The notes: a model not told the origin generated them from the letters alone. A stretch of 64,000 nucleotides of DNA from an uncultured Sulfitobacter sp. (GCA_947501805.1 CANMXJ010000004.1:124001-188000), one strand, 5' to 3'. Positions 53,963-63,518 are shown, numbered from the stretch's first letter. Made by a program: numbers and translations.

Positions 53963-54934
53963 ATGGCACGCGCTTTGTTGTATATTGCACTCTTCATTGC
54001 AGCGCTTGTCGCGGTTACGCATTGGCAGGCGAGCCGCCGCGAAGCCGTTGCGCAGGCTGCAAACCCTCCGGTTGGCAAGATAATCACCGTTGATGGCGTC
54101 AAGGTGCACTACAAGATCCTTGGCCAAGGCCCTGATTTGGTGCTGTTGCACGGTGCAAGTGGCAATTTGAACGACTTTACTATGGGGTTTGCCGAAAGCC
54201 TGTCGGACCGCTACCGCGTCATTCTATTTGACCGCCCTGGTCTGGGGTGGACAGATCGTCTGCCCGGGCACGGCGGCGCGTGGAACGCGGCAGAGGAATC
54301 GCCTTTGGATCAGGCTGCCCTGCTGCAAAGGGTTGCCGACCAACTCGATGTGAAAAACCCGATTGTGCTTGGCCATTCTTTTGGAGGCATCGTTGCACTT
54401 GCATGGGGGCTTTCGCGCCCTGATGACACGGCGGCCCTTGTTCTGGTTTCGGCCGTGTCAGAGCCTTGGCCGGGCGATCTGGGCTGGACCTATACTGTTC
54501 TGGGAGAGCGGCTTGGCGGTGCTCTTGTTGTCCCCCTGATCACCGCTTTTGTGCCACAAACCTATATTGCGTCCAGCATCGAATCTATTTTTGCCCCCCA
54601 AAAAGCGCCACCGGGATATGCCGATCACATCGGTGTTGGCCGTACCTTACGCCGCGAAAGCATGCGGGCGAATGCGCAGCAGGTGAATGCATCGCGTCCG
54701 CATGTGGTTGAAATGCAAAAGAGATATGGCAGCCTGCGCATGCCCATCGAAGCGATCCACGGGGATGCGGATACTATTGTCCCGCTTAGCGTCCATGCTC
54801 AGGTTTTGATGGGGGACGTGCCAAACGGCAATCTGACTGTCTTGCAAGGGACCGGGCACATGCCCCAACACACCGCACCGGGTCAGGTTATTGATGCGAT
54901 TGACCGCGCGGCGCAGCGTGCGGGTTTGCGTTAA
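53963..54934 (+). CDS. Alpha/beta hydrolase with N-terminal membrane anchor
   Basis: A 323-aa alpha/beta-fold hydrolase. Residues 1-20 form a hydrophobic anchor or signal (ALLYIALFIAALVAVTHW). The fold has LVLLHGASGN (oxyanion loop), the nucleophile elbow GHSFGG with Ser near residue 138, HGDADTIVP for the acid, and the His in GTGHMPQH. It is likely an esterase or acyl hydrolase facing the periplasm; the substrate is unknown. It begins 1 bp after metA ends, so it is probably in the same transcript, but a methionine role is not implied. Confidence 0.88.
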   Translation: MARALLYIALFIAALVAVTHWQASRREAVAQAANPPVGKIITVDGVKVHYKILGQGPDLVLLHGASGNLNDFTMGFAESLSDRYRVILFDRPGLGWTDRLPGHGGAWNAAEESPLDQAALLQRVADQLDVKNPIVLGHSFGGIVALAWGLSRPDDTAALVLVSAVSEPWPGDLGWTYTVLGERLGGALVVPLITAFVPQTYIASSIESIFAPQKAPPGYADHIGVGRTLRRESMRANAQQVNASRPHVVEMQKRYGSLRMPIEAIHGDADTIVPLSVHAQVLMGDVPNGNLTVLQGTGHMPQHTAPGQVIDAIDRAAQRAGLR

Positions 54935-54983
54935 GCCGATTAACATCCCATATAGTTGTGAGAACAGATGAACCGGAGGCCTT

Positions 54984-55853
54984 ATGGACCTGCCCTTTGA
55001 CGGCGCAATCAGCGATTTTTTCAAGAATGACGCACCTGATGATGTGCGCGCGGCAGTCAAGCGATCGGACAAGGCTGACATTCTGACGCCAAGCTATCCC
55101 CATTCAGAGCGCATGGCCCGCAAGGTTTATGACAAGGAAATGGAACGCCTGCAGATCGAACTGGTCAAACTACAATCCTGGGCGCGTGCAACCGGCACGC
55201 GCATCGCCTGTGTCTTTGAGGGACGTGATGCGGCTGGCAAAGGTGGCACAATCAGCCGTTTCTGCCAGAACCTCAATCCGCGTGAGGCACATGTGGTGGC
55301 ACTTTCCAAGCCCACTGAGACGGAACAGACCGAATGGTATTTTCAGCGCTACATCAAGCACCTTCCCTCTGCGGGTGAGATCGTGTTCTTTGACCGGTCA
55401 TGGTATAATCGCGGTGTAGTCGAACATGTTTTCGGATTTTGTACATCCGAGCAGCGAGAGCACTTTTTCAATCAGGTCACTCCGTTTGAACAAATGCTGG
55501 TCGACGAGGGCATTCACGTCTTCAAATTCTGGCTCAACGTCTGTCGCGCCGAACAATTGCGCCGGATGCTGGCACGCGAACGTGACCCGCTCAAACAATG
55601 GAAGCTCAGTGGGATCGACGTGAAAGGTCTTCACAAATGGGATGCCTATACGGACGCCATTCGCGAGACTTTGCAGCGCAGCCATTCTACCCACACGCCG
55701 TGGACCATCGTGCGTTCTGACGACAAGCGGCGGGCGCGGTTAAATGCGATCCGGACCGTCCTGTGCGCTTTTGATTACACCCATAAGGACGAAAAAGCGG
55801 TTGGCAGAATTGACGTTGGCATTTGTGGCGGACCGGATATTTGGGATGCCTAA
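54984..55853 (+). CDS. ppk2: Polyphosphate kinase 2
   Basis: A 289-aa PPK2-family enzyme that transfers phosphate between polyphosphate and nucleotides. Walker [12 protein letters not shown] lies at residues 78-88, the Walker B/lid segment is [17 protein letters not shown] near 137, and the C-terminal [16 protein letters not shown] is typical. Single-domain members of this length usually act on nucleoside diphosphates to make ATP or GTP from polyphosphate. Its end overlaps the downstream TetR gene by eight bases, suggesting a joint transcript. Confidence 0.94.
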   Translation: MDLPFDGAISDFFKNDAPDDVRAAVKRSDKADILTPSYPHSERMARKVYDKEMERLQIELVKLQSWARATGTRIACVFEGRDAAGKGGTISRFCQNLNPREAHVVALSKPTETEQTEWYFQRYIKHLPSAGEIVFFDRSWYNRGVVEHVFGFCTSEQREHFFNQVTPFEQMLVDEGIHVFKFWLNVCRAEQLRRMLARERDPLKQWKLSGIDVKGLHKWDAYTDAIRETLQRSHSTHTPWTIVRSDDKRRARLNAIRTVLCAFDYTHKDEKAVGRIDVGICGGPDIWDA

Positions 55854-56463
55854 AAAGGGCTATCACCACGGTAATCTGCGCCAGGCTTTGATTGATGCCG
55901 CACTTGAGTTGATCGAGGTACGCGGGCCAATGGGATTCACGCTGTCAGAAGCCGCCAAACAGGCAGGTGTCACGCCCGCGGCGGTCTATCGCCACTTTGA
56001 TGGCCGCGAGGCCCTGATTGCAGAGGCTGCCCAGCAAGGCTACGGAATTTTCGCTGACCTGATGGAATATGCCTATCAGTCAGGCCAGCCTTCTGCGCTC
56101 AAGGCGTTCGAGGCAACGGGCCGCGCCTATCTCGCCTTTGCGCGCAAATACCCCGGTCATTACATAGCGATGTTCGAAAGCGGCATTTCGGTAAACCGCA
56201 CGCCTGATCTGGCGTTGGTGGCCAATCGGGCCAACGGTGTGCTTGAAAAAGCGGCAACCGACCTCAGCCAGCACATTCCCGAAGACAAACGCCCGCCCGC
56301 GTCGATGTTTTCCGCCCATATCTGGGCGATGAGCCACGGCGTTGTCGAATTGTTTGCCCGCAACTCGCCCGGGCGCGCCTCACCCTTCCCGCCGGAAGAT
56401 CTGCTTGAGACGGGGATCGGAATTTATCTGCGTGGCTTGGGGCTGGTACAGCCCGACGACTAA
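55846..56463 (+). CDS. TetR/AcrR-family regulator
   Basis: A 205-aa repressor-type protein. The N-terminal helix-turn-helix is [17 protein letters not shown] then [32 protein letters not shown] (residues ~8-55). The C-terminal ligand domain resembles the TetR_C_33/WHG type ([26 protein letters not shown]). It overlaps ppk2, so it may regulate polyphosphate use or the converging flavin oxidoreductase gene, with which it shares a 4-base overlap at the 3' ends. The ligand is unknown. The ATG at 55846 is the only sensible start for the domain. Confidence 0.88.
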   Translation: MPKKGYHHGNLRQALIDAALELIEVRGPMGFTLSEAAKQAGVTPAAVYRHFDGREALIAEAAQQGYGIFADLMEYAYQSGQPSALKAFEATGRAYLAFARKYPGHYIAMFESGISVNRTPDLALVANRANGVLEKAATDLSQHIPEDKRPPASMFSAHIWAMSHGVVELFARNSPGRASPFPPEDLLETGIGIYLRGLGLVQPDD

Positions 56464-57461
56464 GCGGTCACAAGACCAGCAGGTTTCATCGACGCCATTA
56501 CCTCGGCTGCAATGGCAAGTGAGCGTTTGCGCGCGTCATGATCATGTATCTGGCTTGTCAGGATCACTTCATCAGGTTTGTACTGCGCGATCAGTCCAGC
56601 AAGTTCATGGCGGACGCTCGATGGGCTGCCTGTGGCAGAAACCCGCATCATCTGGTCCACAGAACGCCTGACTGGTGCGCCGATTGTCGCATCTATGTCC
56701 TCTACGGGGCGCGGTAGCTTGCCCCGCGTGCCTGTGCGCATACGGGCAAAAGCCTGCTGCATTGACGTGCGTAAATAGGCACCTTCAGCATCGGTCTGCG
56801 CGGCAAAGACATTGGCTGCCAACATAAAATGCGGCTGTGCCAAATGCTCTGAAGGACGGAAAGTGCGCCGGTATACGTCAATCGCCTGCTCCAAAGCATC
56901 CGGTGCAAAATGTGAAGCAAACGCATAGGGCAATCCGAAATGCGCGGCCAGTTGCGCACCATACAGCGACGAACCCAATATCCAGACCGGCACATGGCTA
57001 CCCTCTCCGGGCAAAGCACGGACCGGCGCATTTTCACGCGGCGCGCCAAGATATCCCAACAATTCCGCGACATCGCCGGGGAAATCGTCACTGCCCGTGC
57101 GACGCAACGCATGATACACGGCTTGATCCCCGCCGGGCGCGCGACCCAGACCCAGATCAATGCGATCCCCATACAGCGCGGCCAAGGTTCCGAATTGTTC
57201 GGCAATGGCCAAGGGTGCATGGTTCGGCAGCATGATGCCACCTGCCCCCACACGCATCGTCTTGGTATGCGCCGCGACATGGCCAATCAGGACAGAGGTT
57301 GCGGCACTGGCGATGCCGGGCATGTTGTGGTGTTCTGCCATCCAATAGCGATGAAAGCCCGCACTTTCGGCCATTTGCGCCAGATCGGTGGTGTTTTTCA
57401 ATGCCTGTGCCACGTCAGCGCCTTCCGGCACGGGGGCAAGATCAAGAACAGAATATTTCAT
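56460..57461 (-). CDS. Luciferase-like (LLM class) flavin-dependent oxidoreductase
   Basis: A 333-aa single-component bacterial-luciferase-family protein, group with 'MsnO8-like' or alkanal-monooxygenase-type labels. Motifs: [20 protein letters not shown] near residue 36, [34 protein letters not shown], and [15 protein letters not shown]. These use reduced flavin (FMNH2 or F420-like) for oxygenation of an unknown organic substrate. It is monocistronic and converges on the TetR gene. Confidence 0.9.
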   Translation of the reverse strand: MKYSVLDLAPVPEGADVAQALKNTTDLAQMAESAGFHRYWMAEHHNMPGIASAATSVLIGHVAAHTKTMRVGAGGIMLPNHAPLAIAEQFGTLAALYGDRIDLGLGRAPGGDQAVYHALRRTGSDDFPGDVAELLGYLGAPRENAPVRALPGEGSHVPVWILGSSLYGAQLAAHFGLPYAFASHFAPDALEQAIDVYRRTFRPSEHLAQPHFMLAANVFAAQTDAEGAYLRTSMQQAFARMRTGTRGKLPRPVEDIDATIGAPVRRSVDQMMRVSATGSPSSVRHELAGLIAQYKPDEVILTSQIHDHDARKRSLAIAAEVMASMKPAGLVTA

Positions 57462-57536
57462 ATCGTTTCCCTTCGGGTTTAGATGAACCTAAGCATTGAC
57501 CGAACAAACAAAACCCCTCGGGCCGGATACGCCAAC

Positions 57537-57569
57537 AAAAAAGGGCCGTGCCAACCGGCACGGCCCTTT
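57537..57569 (-). terminator. Intrinsic terminator after rpsI
   Basis: A perfect 13-bp stem (arms 57540-57552 and 57557-57569, GC-rich core GGGCCGTGCC) with a 4-nt loop is followed on the minus strand by a U-run encoded by the A residues at 57537-57542. It ends 22 bp downstream of the rpsI stop codon and closes the rplM-rpsI operon. Confidence 0.92.
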
Positions 57570-57590
57570 CCCAAAATCTGATCGCAAGAC

Positions 57591-58079
57591 TTAACGCTTG
57601 GAGAACTGGAAGCTCTTACGCGCTTTGGCCTTACCGTACTTCTTACGCTCAACCACACGGCTGTCGCGTGTGAGGAAGCCTGCGGCTTTCAATGCGCCGC
57701 GCAAGGTTGGATCATAAAGCTGCAATGCCTTGGAGACACCGTGCTTGACCGCACCGGCCTGACCGGACAGACCGCCACCTTTGACTGTCGCAAAGACGTC
57801 GAACTGGTCAACCGTGTTGGTGATGCCGAATGGCTGCGCCAAGATCATCTGCAAAACGGGGCGTGCAAAATATTCATTCTGCGGCTTGCCATTCACAACA
57901 ACCTTGCCGGAACCAGGCTTGATCCAGACACGGGCAACAGCGTCCTTACGCTTGCCGGTTGCATATGCACGGCCCAGTTCGTCACGGACGGGCTCGCGCG
58001 GTGCCACTTCTACTTCGGGTGTCGGCTCAACGCCGGCAACCTGTGCGAGGTCTTCGAGTGTGTTGATTTCGTCGGACAT
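57591..58079 (-). CDS. rpsI: 30S ribosomal protein S9
   Basis: A 162-aa S9 protein. About 35 N-terminal residues are an acidic/Pro-rich extension seen in Rhodobacterales. The S9 core follows: [54 protein letters not shown], and the basic C-terminal tail ending KSFQFSKR that reaches the P-site tRNA. I choose the ATG at 58079 over one two codons earlier because of better spacing from GGAG. It lies 2 bp after rplM in the classic L13-S9 operon. Confidence 0.97.
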   Translation of the reverse strand: MSDEINTLEDLAQVAGVEPTPEVEVAPREPVRDELGRAYATGKRKDAVARVWIKPGSGKVVVNGKPQNEYFARPVLQMILAQPFGITNTVDQFDVFATVKGGGLSGQAGAVKHGVSKALQLYDPTLRGALKAAGFLTRDSRVVERKKYGKAKARKSFQFSKR

Positions 58080-58081
58080 CT

Positions 58082-58543
58082 TCATGCACTCCGCGTGTTT
58101 TTGGGGTTCATGGCCTTAACGTCCAGAACTTCAGGGTCTTGCGCCTCATGGGGGTGCTCTGCACCCGCATAGACACGCATGTTGGTCATGATCTGGCGGC
58201 TCAAACGGTTGCCAGGCAGCATGCGCTTGACCGCTTGGGTCACGATACGCTCTGGGTGCTTGCCCTCAAGGATCTGCGCCTTGGTGCGCTCTTTGATCCC
58301 GCCTGGGTGGCCGGTGTGCCAATAGAACTTTTCATCACGCTTGTTGCCGGTCATCTGGACCTTTTCAGCATTAATAATGATGACATTGTCACCACAATCC
58401 ATGTGAGGCGTGAAAGAAGGCTTGTGCTTGCCGCGCAAGCGGGTGGCGACGATTGACGCAAGACGGCCCAGCACGACGCCTTCGGCGTCAATGATGATCC
58501 ATTTCTTGTCGATGTCAGCCGGTGTTGCTGAGAAGGTTTTCAT
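58082..58543 (-). CDS. rplM: 50S ribosomal protein L13
   Basis: A 153-aa L13 protein, an early-assembling 50S protein: [64 protein letters not shown] and [16 protein letters not shown] are diagnostic. It is first in the rplM-rpsI operon and is preceded by a strong promoter (TTGACC-16 bp-TATAAC). Length is typical for alphaproteobacteria. Confidence 0.98.
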   Translation of the reverse strand: MKTFSATPADIDKKWIIIDAEGVVLGRLASIVATRLRGKHKPSFTPHMDCGDNVIIINAEKVQMTGNKRDEKFYWHTGHPGGIKERTKAQILEGKHPERIVTQAVKRMLPGNRLSRQIMTNMRVYAGAEHPHEAQDPEVLDVKAMNPKNTRSA

Positions 58544-58604
58544 CGGTCATTCCTAAAGTTTATGCAGCAAGAACGATCCGTCCCTGCCCAGTCGTGATGG
58601 CGGG

Positions 58605-58632
58605 GTTATATAGGTGGCAGTGTCACGGTCAA
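58605..58632 (-). promoter_or_regulatory. Promoter of the rplM-rpsI operon
   Basis: Read on the minus strand: -35 TTGACC (58627-58632), 16-bp spacer, -10 TATAAC (58605-58610), giving a start near 58598 and a leader of about 55 nt before rplM. Close to sigma-70 consensus, as expected for ribosomal protein genes. Confidence 0.65.
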
Positions 58633-58699
58633 GCGCCGTACATCTGATTTAAGTTAGTAAAAACAATTGCTTGCAATTTAGGTATAATGATACCCCATG

Positions 58700-60130
58700 C
58701 TAGACGCTGATTTGTTCCGGCGGATTGTCCAAAAGCGCGCGCAGGCGTTCCATTGCGGCTTCGAAACTGCGCATCGACACGCCCCCGTTGATCGCCATGC
58801 GCACAGCATGCGGGCTTTGGGCATCGCGACTGGCAAATTCTTCTGCGGCCCTGATCTGGACGTTTTTCTTCTCCGCAGCCTGACAAAACGCGCTTGCCCG
58901 CCAACCCTGCGGCAAATGCAGCCAGAGGAATGGCACATCCGCACGCCACATCAGATCGAACCCTCCCAGAGTATTCACGGCCGTTTTGACATAGCTTTCA
59001 ACGCCTTGTCGGGACCGCTCCATAATCTCCGGCAATTGTGGATGGGCCAGCAAGGCCGCTGCAAGATCCAGCATCGGTGTGGCGAGACCGAAGAAACCAT
59101 TTTCGGCGGAGCGGTGTAGCGCGGCGGACATGCCCTTGGGGCCGATGGCGCATCCCAGCCGCAAGGCAGGCGTGATGGTTTTGGACAACGATGATACGTA
59201 CCAACCTCGCTCCGGTGCAAGTTGGCGATACCCTGCCCCTTCGGCGCGGCCCATCCGGTAGCAATCATCCTCAAGGATTTGCAAATCGGCTTTGCGGGCT
59301 AACTTGACGATGACGTGACGTCGCTCCATTGGCGTAAAGCCACATGTGGGGCTGTGCACTTCGGGTGAGGTACACAGGATTTGTGCCTCTGGGTGCCGTT
59401 CTGCTGCTGCGGCAAGGGCTTGCGGGATAATCCCGTCCTGATCGCAGGCAATTGGTACAATATCGGCACGTACCAGGTCCGCCGCACGGCGGAACCCCGG
59501 ATAAGACAATTCTTCAACAAATACAGTGGGTCTTCTGCCACGCAGAATAGTCTGGAACACCAGTAAAATGCCGTTTTGTCCGCCATGGGACAGCACAACA
59601 TCATTTTCATCAACCGGCCCGATGGGAGAGCCTTGCAACCACTGCACCATCGCCTCGCGGGCGGGTTTTGCACTGCGCCGTGAGGGATAGTGCATAATGC
59701 CCGAGGGCGGGTCTTGCGCAATCTCTCCCATCAGGTGCCGGATCAGTTCTGCCTGTCCGCCATTGGGTAAGTGGGGCGAGAAAAGGTTCACGTTATCAAC
59801 GTCCCCGCCGGAGTTGTGGCGGATGGCATCCACTTCGATGAGGTTCAGTGGCAGCTCACGTACCGCTGTGCTTAGGCTGGTGCCGGGGGCGGCCACAAAG
59901 GTGCCCCGCCCGACTTCGGCCCGCAGTACACCGCTATCCGTCAGCACCGTGTAAGCCCGCGCAACTGTGCCCGGTGTGATTTTAAGCTGCCACGCAAGTT
60001 CGCGCACGGGCGGCAGCTTCTCTCCGACCGTCAGGTGCCCGCTCGATATCCGTTCGCGGATCAACGCAACAACAGCCTTGTACTTGGGTTTGATCCCCTC
60101 AAAGCCGTCTGGCATCCATATTGTATTCAT
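58700..60130 (-). CDS. MocR-type regulator (GntR domain fused to aminotransferase fold)
   Basis: A 476-aa fusion. Residues ~12-80 are a GntR winged helix (KYKAVVALIRERISSGHLTVG, LPPVRELAWQLKITPGTVARAY). Residues ~110-470 are a fold-type I aminotransferase-like domain with the PLP lysine Lys317 in SSLSKTITPALRLGC and the cofactor Asp in ILEDDCY. MocR proteins use PLP as a sensor and control divergent genes. Here a DUF1127 gene is divergent, 108 bp away, and the gap has repeated ATTGTA/TACAAT sites, one spanning this gene's own start codon, so autorepression is likely. Confidence 0.93.
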   Translation of the reverse strand: MNTIWMPDGFEGIKPKYKAVVALIRERISSGHLTVGEKLPPVRELAWQLKITPGTVARAYTVLTDSGVLRAEVGRGTFVAAPGTSLSTAVRELPLNLIEVDAIRHNSGGDVDNVNLFSPHLPNGGQAELIRHLMGEIAQDPPSGIMHYPSRRSAKPAREAMVQWLQGSPIGPVDENDVVLSHGGQNGILLVFQTILRGRRPTVFVEELSYPGFRRAADLVRADIVPIACDQDGIIPQALAAAAERHPEAQILCTSPEVHSPTCGFTPMERRHVIVKLARKADLQILEDDCYRMGRAEGAGYRQLAPERGWYVSSLSKTITPALRLGCAIGPKGMSAALHRSAENGFFGLATPMLDLAAALLAHPQLPEIMERSRQGVESYVKTAVNTLGGFDLMWRADVPFLWLHLPQGWRASAFCQAAEKKNVQIRAAEEFASRDAQSPHAVRMAINGGVSMRSFEAAMERLRALLDNPPEQISV

Positions 60131-60209
60131 TACAATGTTTCCCTAGCGGCTTTGTATCAATCTTTGTATCGTTAAATTGTAGCAAGTTGTTACATTGTGT
60201 CAATACAAT
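60120..60209. promoter_or_regulatory. Repeated ATTGTA/TACAAT operator sites between mocR-like gene and DUF1127 gene
   Basis: ATTGTATTCATTACAAT (60120-60136) is a perfect inverted repeat over the start codon of the minus-strand regulator. TTGTATC occurs at 60152-60158 and 60164-60170, 12 bp apart. ATTGTA occurs at 60176-60181, and ATTGT/ACAAT arms flank 6 bp at 60194-60209. Direct repeats with an inverted copy are typical of MocR-family operators. Confidence 0.65.
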
Positions 60210-60238
60210 TCACATGGAACACACAAAGGAGATTTCCC

Positions 60239-60469
60239 ATGGCACTCGCAAGGCCGATCCCGACCGATGCACTCAGCATTCTTTCCCAGACCGACACCCC
60301 GCTTGTCGCGACGCTGGCGGTCAAATTCGCGGTCTATGTGACAACATGGGCCACACACCGCCGCACACGGATTGCGCTTGCGCAGTTGGAACCGTGGCAG
60401 TTGGACGATGTGGGACTGACACCGGACGAGGCATTCATTGAGTCTCACCGTGTGTTCTGGCGGATGTAA
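60239..60469 (+). CDS. DUF1127 small protein
   Basis: A 76-aa protein. The C-terminal block THRRTRIALAQLEPWQLDDVGLTPDEAF is the DUF1127 signature (usually R-x-L-x-L-[DEP]-xxxLxDIGLT). The arginine-rich stretch of such proteins can bind RNA, and family members affect phosphate, carbon or RNA metabolism in other alphaproteobacteria. A strong AAGGAGA site precedes the ATG at 60239, and an intrinsic terminator follows, so it is a single-gene unit. It is probably controlled by the divergent MocR regulator through the ATTGTA sites. Confidence 0.85.
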   Translation: MALARPIPTDALSILSQTDTPLVATLAVKFAVYVTTWATHRRTRIALAQLEPWQLDDVGLTPDEAFIESHRVFWRM

Positions 60470-60503
60470 CTTCCCCGTGGCAAACGCCAGACCTCTTCTA
60501 ACT

Positions 60504-60530
60504 GGGCCGGATCAACTCCGGCCCTTTTTT
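60504..60530 (+). terminator. Intrinsic terminator after the DUF1127 gene
   Basis: A perfect 8-bp stem (GGGCCGGA at 60504-60511, TCCGGCCC at 60517-60524) with a 5-nt loop and six T residues (60525-60530). It sits 34 bp after the DUF1127 stop and just before the converging thioesterase gene. Confidence 0.93.
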
Positions 60531-60534
60531 CGTC

Positions 60535-60963
60535 TTACCCCATGGATTTGGGTGGAATCGCATAGGTCAGGCTGGCCCTTGCCACCGGCTTGTCGAGCCC
60601 TTCAGAGAACAACAAGACATCTGTAACCGAAAGCTGTTTGCCCAATTTTAATAGCCGTGCCTTCGCAATCAGCGGGACGTTTGCTTCGGGTTTGCGCATG
60701 AAATCAATGGAGCAATTTGTAGTCACGGCCAATGCGCGCGGCCCGATATGTGCCAGCGTCACAACATATGCGGCAACATCGGCAAGTCCGAACATAGACG
60801 GACCCGATATTGTACCGCCGGGGCGCAAGTGCTTGTCAGATGTCAGCAATCGCATGGTCACGCTGTCGTCCGTTACTTCATCCACATGAAAATCATCAGC
60901 GACCTGTTCAAAGACCTGATCCAAAAAGTCGTTCAGCTCTTGTGCGGTCATTATCGCGGCCAT
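60535..60963 (-). CDS. PaaI-family hotdog thioesterase
   Basis: A 142-aa hotdog-fold protein. The central motif RPGGTISGPSMFGLADVAAYV is the 4HBT/PaaI-type active-site region, with the Asp as the likely catalytic acid, followed by ALAVTTNCSIDFMRKPEANVPLIAKARLL. It should hydrolyse acyl- or aryl-CoA thioesters in the cytosol. The ATG at 60963 is chosen: the 66-codon longer open frame overlaps the divergent crotonase gene start. It is divergent from the crotonase-like gene, 59 bp away, suggesting shared acyl-CoA metabolism. Confidence 0.88.
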   Translation of the reverse strand: MAAIMTAQELNDFLDQVFEQVADDFHVDEVTDDSVTMRLLTSDKHLRPGGTISGPSMFGLADVAAYVVTLAHIGPRALAVTTNCSIDFMRKPEANVPLIAKARLLKLGKQLSVTDVLLFSEGLDKPVARASLTYAIPPKSMG

Positions 60964-61022
60964 GCTTGTTTTCCTTACTTTGCTTGCCCTAGAGTTGGCG
61001 CAGAAAACACAAGGGTGACAAG

Positions 61023-61808
61023 ATGGCAATTCTGGATGTGACGCAACGTGGCGCTGTGGCCCAACTGACAATGAACGCGCCAGAGAGACTGAATGCCCTT
61101 TCAGACGAAATGTTAGCGGCGTTGCAAGCTTCGTTGGACAGATTTGCAAGCGATACAAGCACCCGTGTCATCACCCTATCCGGCACGGGTAAAGCGTTTT
61201 GCGCTGGCCACGATTTGCGTCAGATGACCGCCATGCGGCAGAACGAGGATGGCGGTGCTGCGGCTTTCAAGGATTTGTTTGACCGGTGTGCAGCGGTGAT
61301 GACGCGTATCCAGACAATGCCGCAACCGGTTATTGCGCAAGTGCACGGAATTGCGACAGCGGCGGGATGCCAACTGGTTGCGACCTGCGATCTGGCCGTG
61401 GCTGCACAGGGCACAAGGTTTGGCGTGAACGGCGTCAATATCGGGCTTTTCTGTTCCACTCCAATGGTCGCATTGTCCCGAAATATACCTCGTAAGCAGG
61501 CGTTTGAAATGCTGACCACAGGCGACTTTATCGAAGCGGAGCGCGCGCAATCGCTTGGCTTGATCAATCGCGTCGTTCCTGTGGATCAACTGGAAAGCGA
61601 AACCGCCGCAATGGCGGACCAGATCGCCTCTAAACTTGGCGCGGCTGTCAAGATCGGTAAAGAGGCTTTCTATAACCAAATGGTAATGAATACCGGGGAT
61701 GCTTACGCGTATACAGGTGACGTTATGGTGCAGAATATGCTGCGCAAGGACACGGCTGAAGGTATCGACGCGTTTCTCGAAAAACGTAATCCCAGATGGG
61801 AGCAATGA
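61023..61808 (+). CDS. Crotonase-superfamily protein, ECHDC3-like
   Basis: A 261-aa crotonase fold. ERLNALSDEM and GTGKAFCAGHDLRQM (oxyanion-hole region) are conserved. However, the two glutamates used by enoyl-CoA hydratase are missing: the first position is Gln117 (AAGCQLVATCD) and the second is about Gly137 (RFGVNGVNIGLFCST). The NGVNIGLFCSTP segment resembles ECHDC3-type proteins. True hydration of enoyl-CoA is therefore doubtful; another acyl-CoA reaction or binding is more likely. It is divergent from a PaaI thioesterase gene. GGTG-type spacing before the ATG is weak. Confidence 0.85.
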   Translation: MAILDVTQRGAVAQLTMNAPERLNALSDEMLAALQASLDRFASDTSTRVITLSGTGKAFCAGHDLRQMTAMRQNEDGGAAAFKDLFDRCAAVMTRIQTMPQPVIAQVHGIATAAGCQLVATCDLAVAAQGTRFGVNGVNIGLFCSTPMVALSRNIPRKQAFEMLTTGDFIEAERAQSLGLINRVVPVDQLESETAAMADQIASKLGAAVKIGKEAFYNQMVMNTGDAYAYTGDVMVQNMLRKDTAEGIDAFLEKRNPRWEQ

Positions 61809-61906
61809 TTGTTTCTGCAACAGTTAACCATTGTTGCGAAAAACAGGACTTTCAATTGGGGCGCGAATAGGGCATGAATGTGACAGAGCGCATATGCGCC
61901 TGACTA

Positions 61907-61987
61907 TTTTGGGTCGCCGTCCTTTCAGAAGGTCCCTCCAGATCAGCCTCTCACTGATCGGCCATTCCTGCAACGGCGACCCCAAAA
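61907..61987. other. Structured palindromic element in the 348-bp gap before trmFO
   Basis: Outer arms (61907-61920 and 61973-61987: TTTTGGGTCGCCGT and its complement with one bulged C) enclose two inner hairpins: CCTT-TCAG-AAGG at 61921-61932 and GATCAG/CTGATC at 61941-61959. The rest of the gap (61809-62156) holds a 12-bp palindrome GCGCATATGCGC (61888-61899), a GCAACA/TGTTGC repeat just after the crotonase gene, and a GGGTTGC/GCAGCCC stem near 62001-62037. No protein-coding gene is convincing here. The element could be a non-coding RNA, a trmFO leader structure or a REP-like repeat. Confidence 0.5.
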
Positions 61988-62156
61988 TCCCCCTCCTTAT
62001 TGGGTTGCGACACATCAGGCCATTGCGCCTGTGCAGCCCCTGCCCTAAATCCAATGTACGCGTCGGCAACGTCCCTATCTGATCGAAAGGCGCGGCGAAT
62101 TCACGGATTGAAGGCAGATCGCGGCCAAATTCTTAGACAAAATACAAAGAGCGGAC

Positions 62157-63509
62157 ATGACACAAACACTCCATATCATCGGCGGCGGGATGGCCGGATC
62201 AGAAGCTGCTTGGCAGGCCGCAAACGCTGGCGTTCAGGTGTTGATCCATGAGATGCGCCCTAAGGTCGGCACCTTTGCGCATCAGACGGGGTTGCTGGGC
62301 GAGATGGTTTGCTCCAATTCATTCCGTTCGGACGATTCGGAACAGAACGCGGTGGGTTTGCTGCACTGGGAAATGCGCGCGGCAAACGGGTTGATCATGG
62401 CCACGGCCGATAAACACAAATTGCCGGCGGGTGGTGCTTTGGCGGTTGATCGCGATCCCTTTGCACAGTCTGTGACGGACGCGCTTTTGGCGCACCCTAA
62501 TATCAGTGTTGATTATGGCGAGATCACGCAATTGCCGCAGGACGGGCAATGGATCATTGCCACCGGCCCCCTTACGTCCGGTGCTTTGGCCGAGGCAATT
62601 GCAGCTGAAACAGGCACCGAGGCGCTTGCGTTTTTCGACGCAATTGCGCCGATTGTTTACTTTGACAGCATCAATATGGATCGCGCGTGGATGCAGTCGC
62701 GGTATGATAAGGGCGAGACCGAAGAGGAACGCACGGCCTATCTAAACTGCCCAATGGACAAGGACCAGTATGAGGCCTTTATCGACGCGTTGCTGGCCGC
62801 AGATAAAACAGAATTCCGCGAAGGCGAGACGGCAGGCTATTTCGACGGGTGCTTGCCGATTGAAGTCATGGCAGAACGGGGACGAGAGACCTTGCGCTTT
62901 GGTCCGATGAAACCTGTTGGCTTGACCAATCCACACGATCCTGATGTCAAAGCCTATGCCGTTGTGCAGCTACGCCGCGACAACAAACTTGGGACGCTCT
63001 ACAATATGGTCGGTTTCCAGACCAAGATGAAGTACGGTGCGCAAGTCGATGTTTTCAAAATGATTCCCGGCCTTGAGAATGCGTCATTTGCGCGACTTGG
63101 GGGCATTCACCGGAACTCTTTTATCAACTCGCCTACCTTGCTGGATGACCAGATGCGATTGCGCGCGCGCCCAAATATCCGCTTTGCAGGGCAAATTACA
63201 GGCGTTGAAGGCTATGTTGAAAGTGCTGCCATGGGATTGCTTGCGGGGCGAATGGCGGCGGCTGAAATTCTGGGTGGCACTGCGCCAACCCCGCCCAACA
63301 CAACAGCCATGGGTGCATTGATCACCCACATCACAGGCGGTGCGGATGCCAAGACATTCCAACCGATGAACGTCAATTTCGGTCTTTTCCCACCTGTTGA
63401 GGGGCTGAAATCCGGGCGCCGTGGCCGCAAGGACCGTTACAAGGCTTACACAGACCGCGCCAAACTGGACTGGCAGGCGTGGCTGGACAGGGACGCGGTG
63501 CCTGCCTAA
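62157..63509 (+). CDS. trmFO: Folate/FAD-dependent tRNA (uracil-5-)-methyltransferase TrmFO
   Basis: A 450-aa flavoprotein that methylates U54 of tRNA to ribothymidine using methylenetetrahydrofolate and FADH2. Motifs: [17 protein letters not shown] (FAD Rossmann, residues ~5-21), [85 protein letters not shown] and [23 protein letters not shown]. This family replaces the SAM-dependent TrmA in many Gram-positives and alphaproteobacteria. It is preceded by a long structured gap and followed 9 bp later by a methyltransferase gene. Confidence 0.97.
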   Translation: MTQTLHIIGGGMAGSEAAWQAANAGVQVLIHEMRPKVGTFAHQTGLLGEMVCSNSFRSDDSEQNAVGLLHWEMRAANGLIMATADKHKLPAGGALAVDRDPFAQSVTDALLAHPNISVDYGEITQLPQDGQWIIATGPLTSGALAEAIAAETGTEALAFFDAIAPIVYFDSINMDRAWMQSRYDKGETEEERTAYLNCPMDKDQYEAFIDALLAADKTEFREGETAGYFDGCLPIEVMAERGRETLRFGPMKPVGLTNPHDPDVKAYAVVQLRRDNKLGTLYNMVGFQTKMKYGAQVDVFKMIPGLENASFARLGGIHRNSFINSPTLLDDQMRLRARPNIRFAGQITGVEGYVESAAMGLLAGRMAAAEILGGTAPTPPNTTAMGALITHITGGADAKTFQPMNVNFGLFPPVEGLKSGRRGRKDRYKAYTDRAKLDWQAWLDRDAVPA

Positions 63510-63518
63510 TCTGCCTGC

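Noticed and set aside
61824-62082. Overlapping ORFs on both strands in the gap before trmFO
   Set aside because: Both run through the palindromic element, lack ribosome-binding sites and have no recognisable domain; they look like chance open frames in structured DNA.
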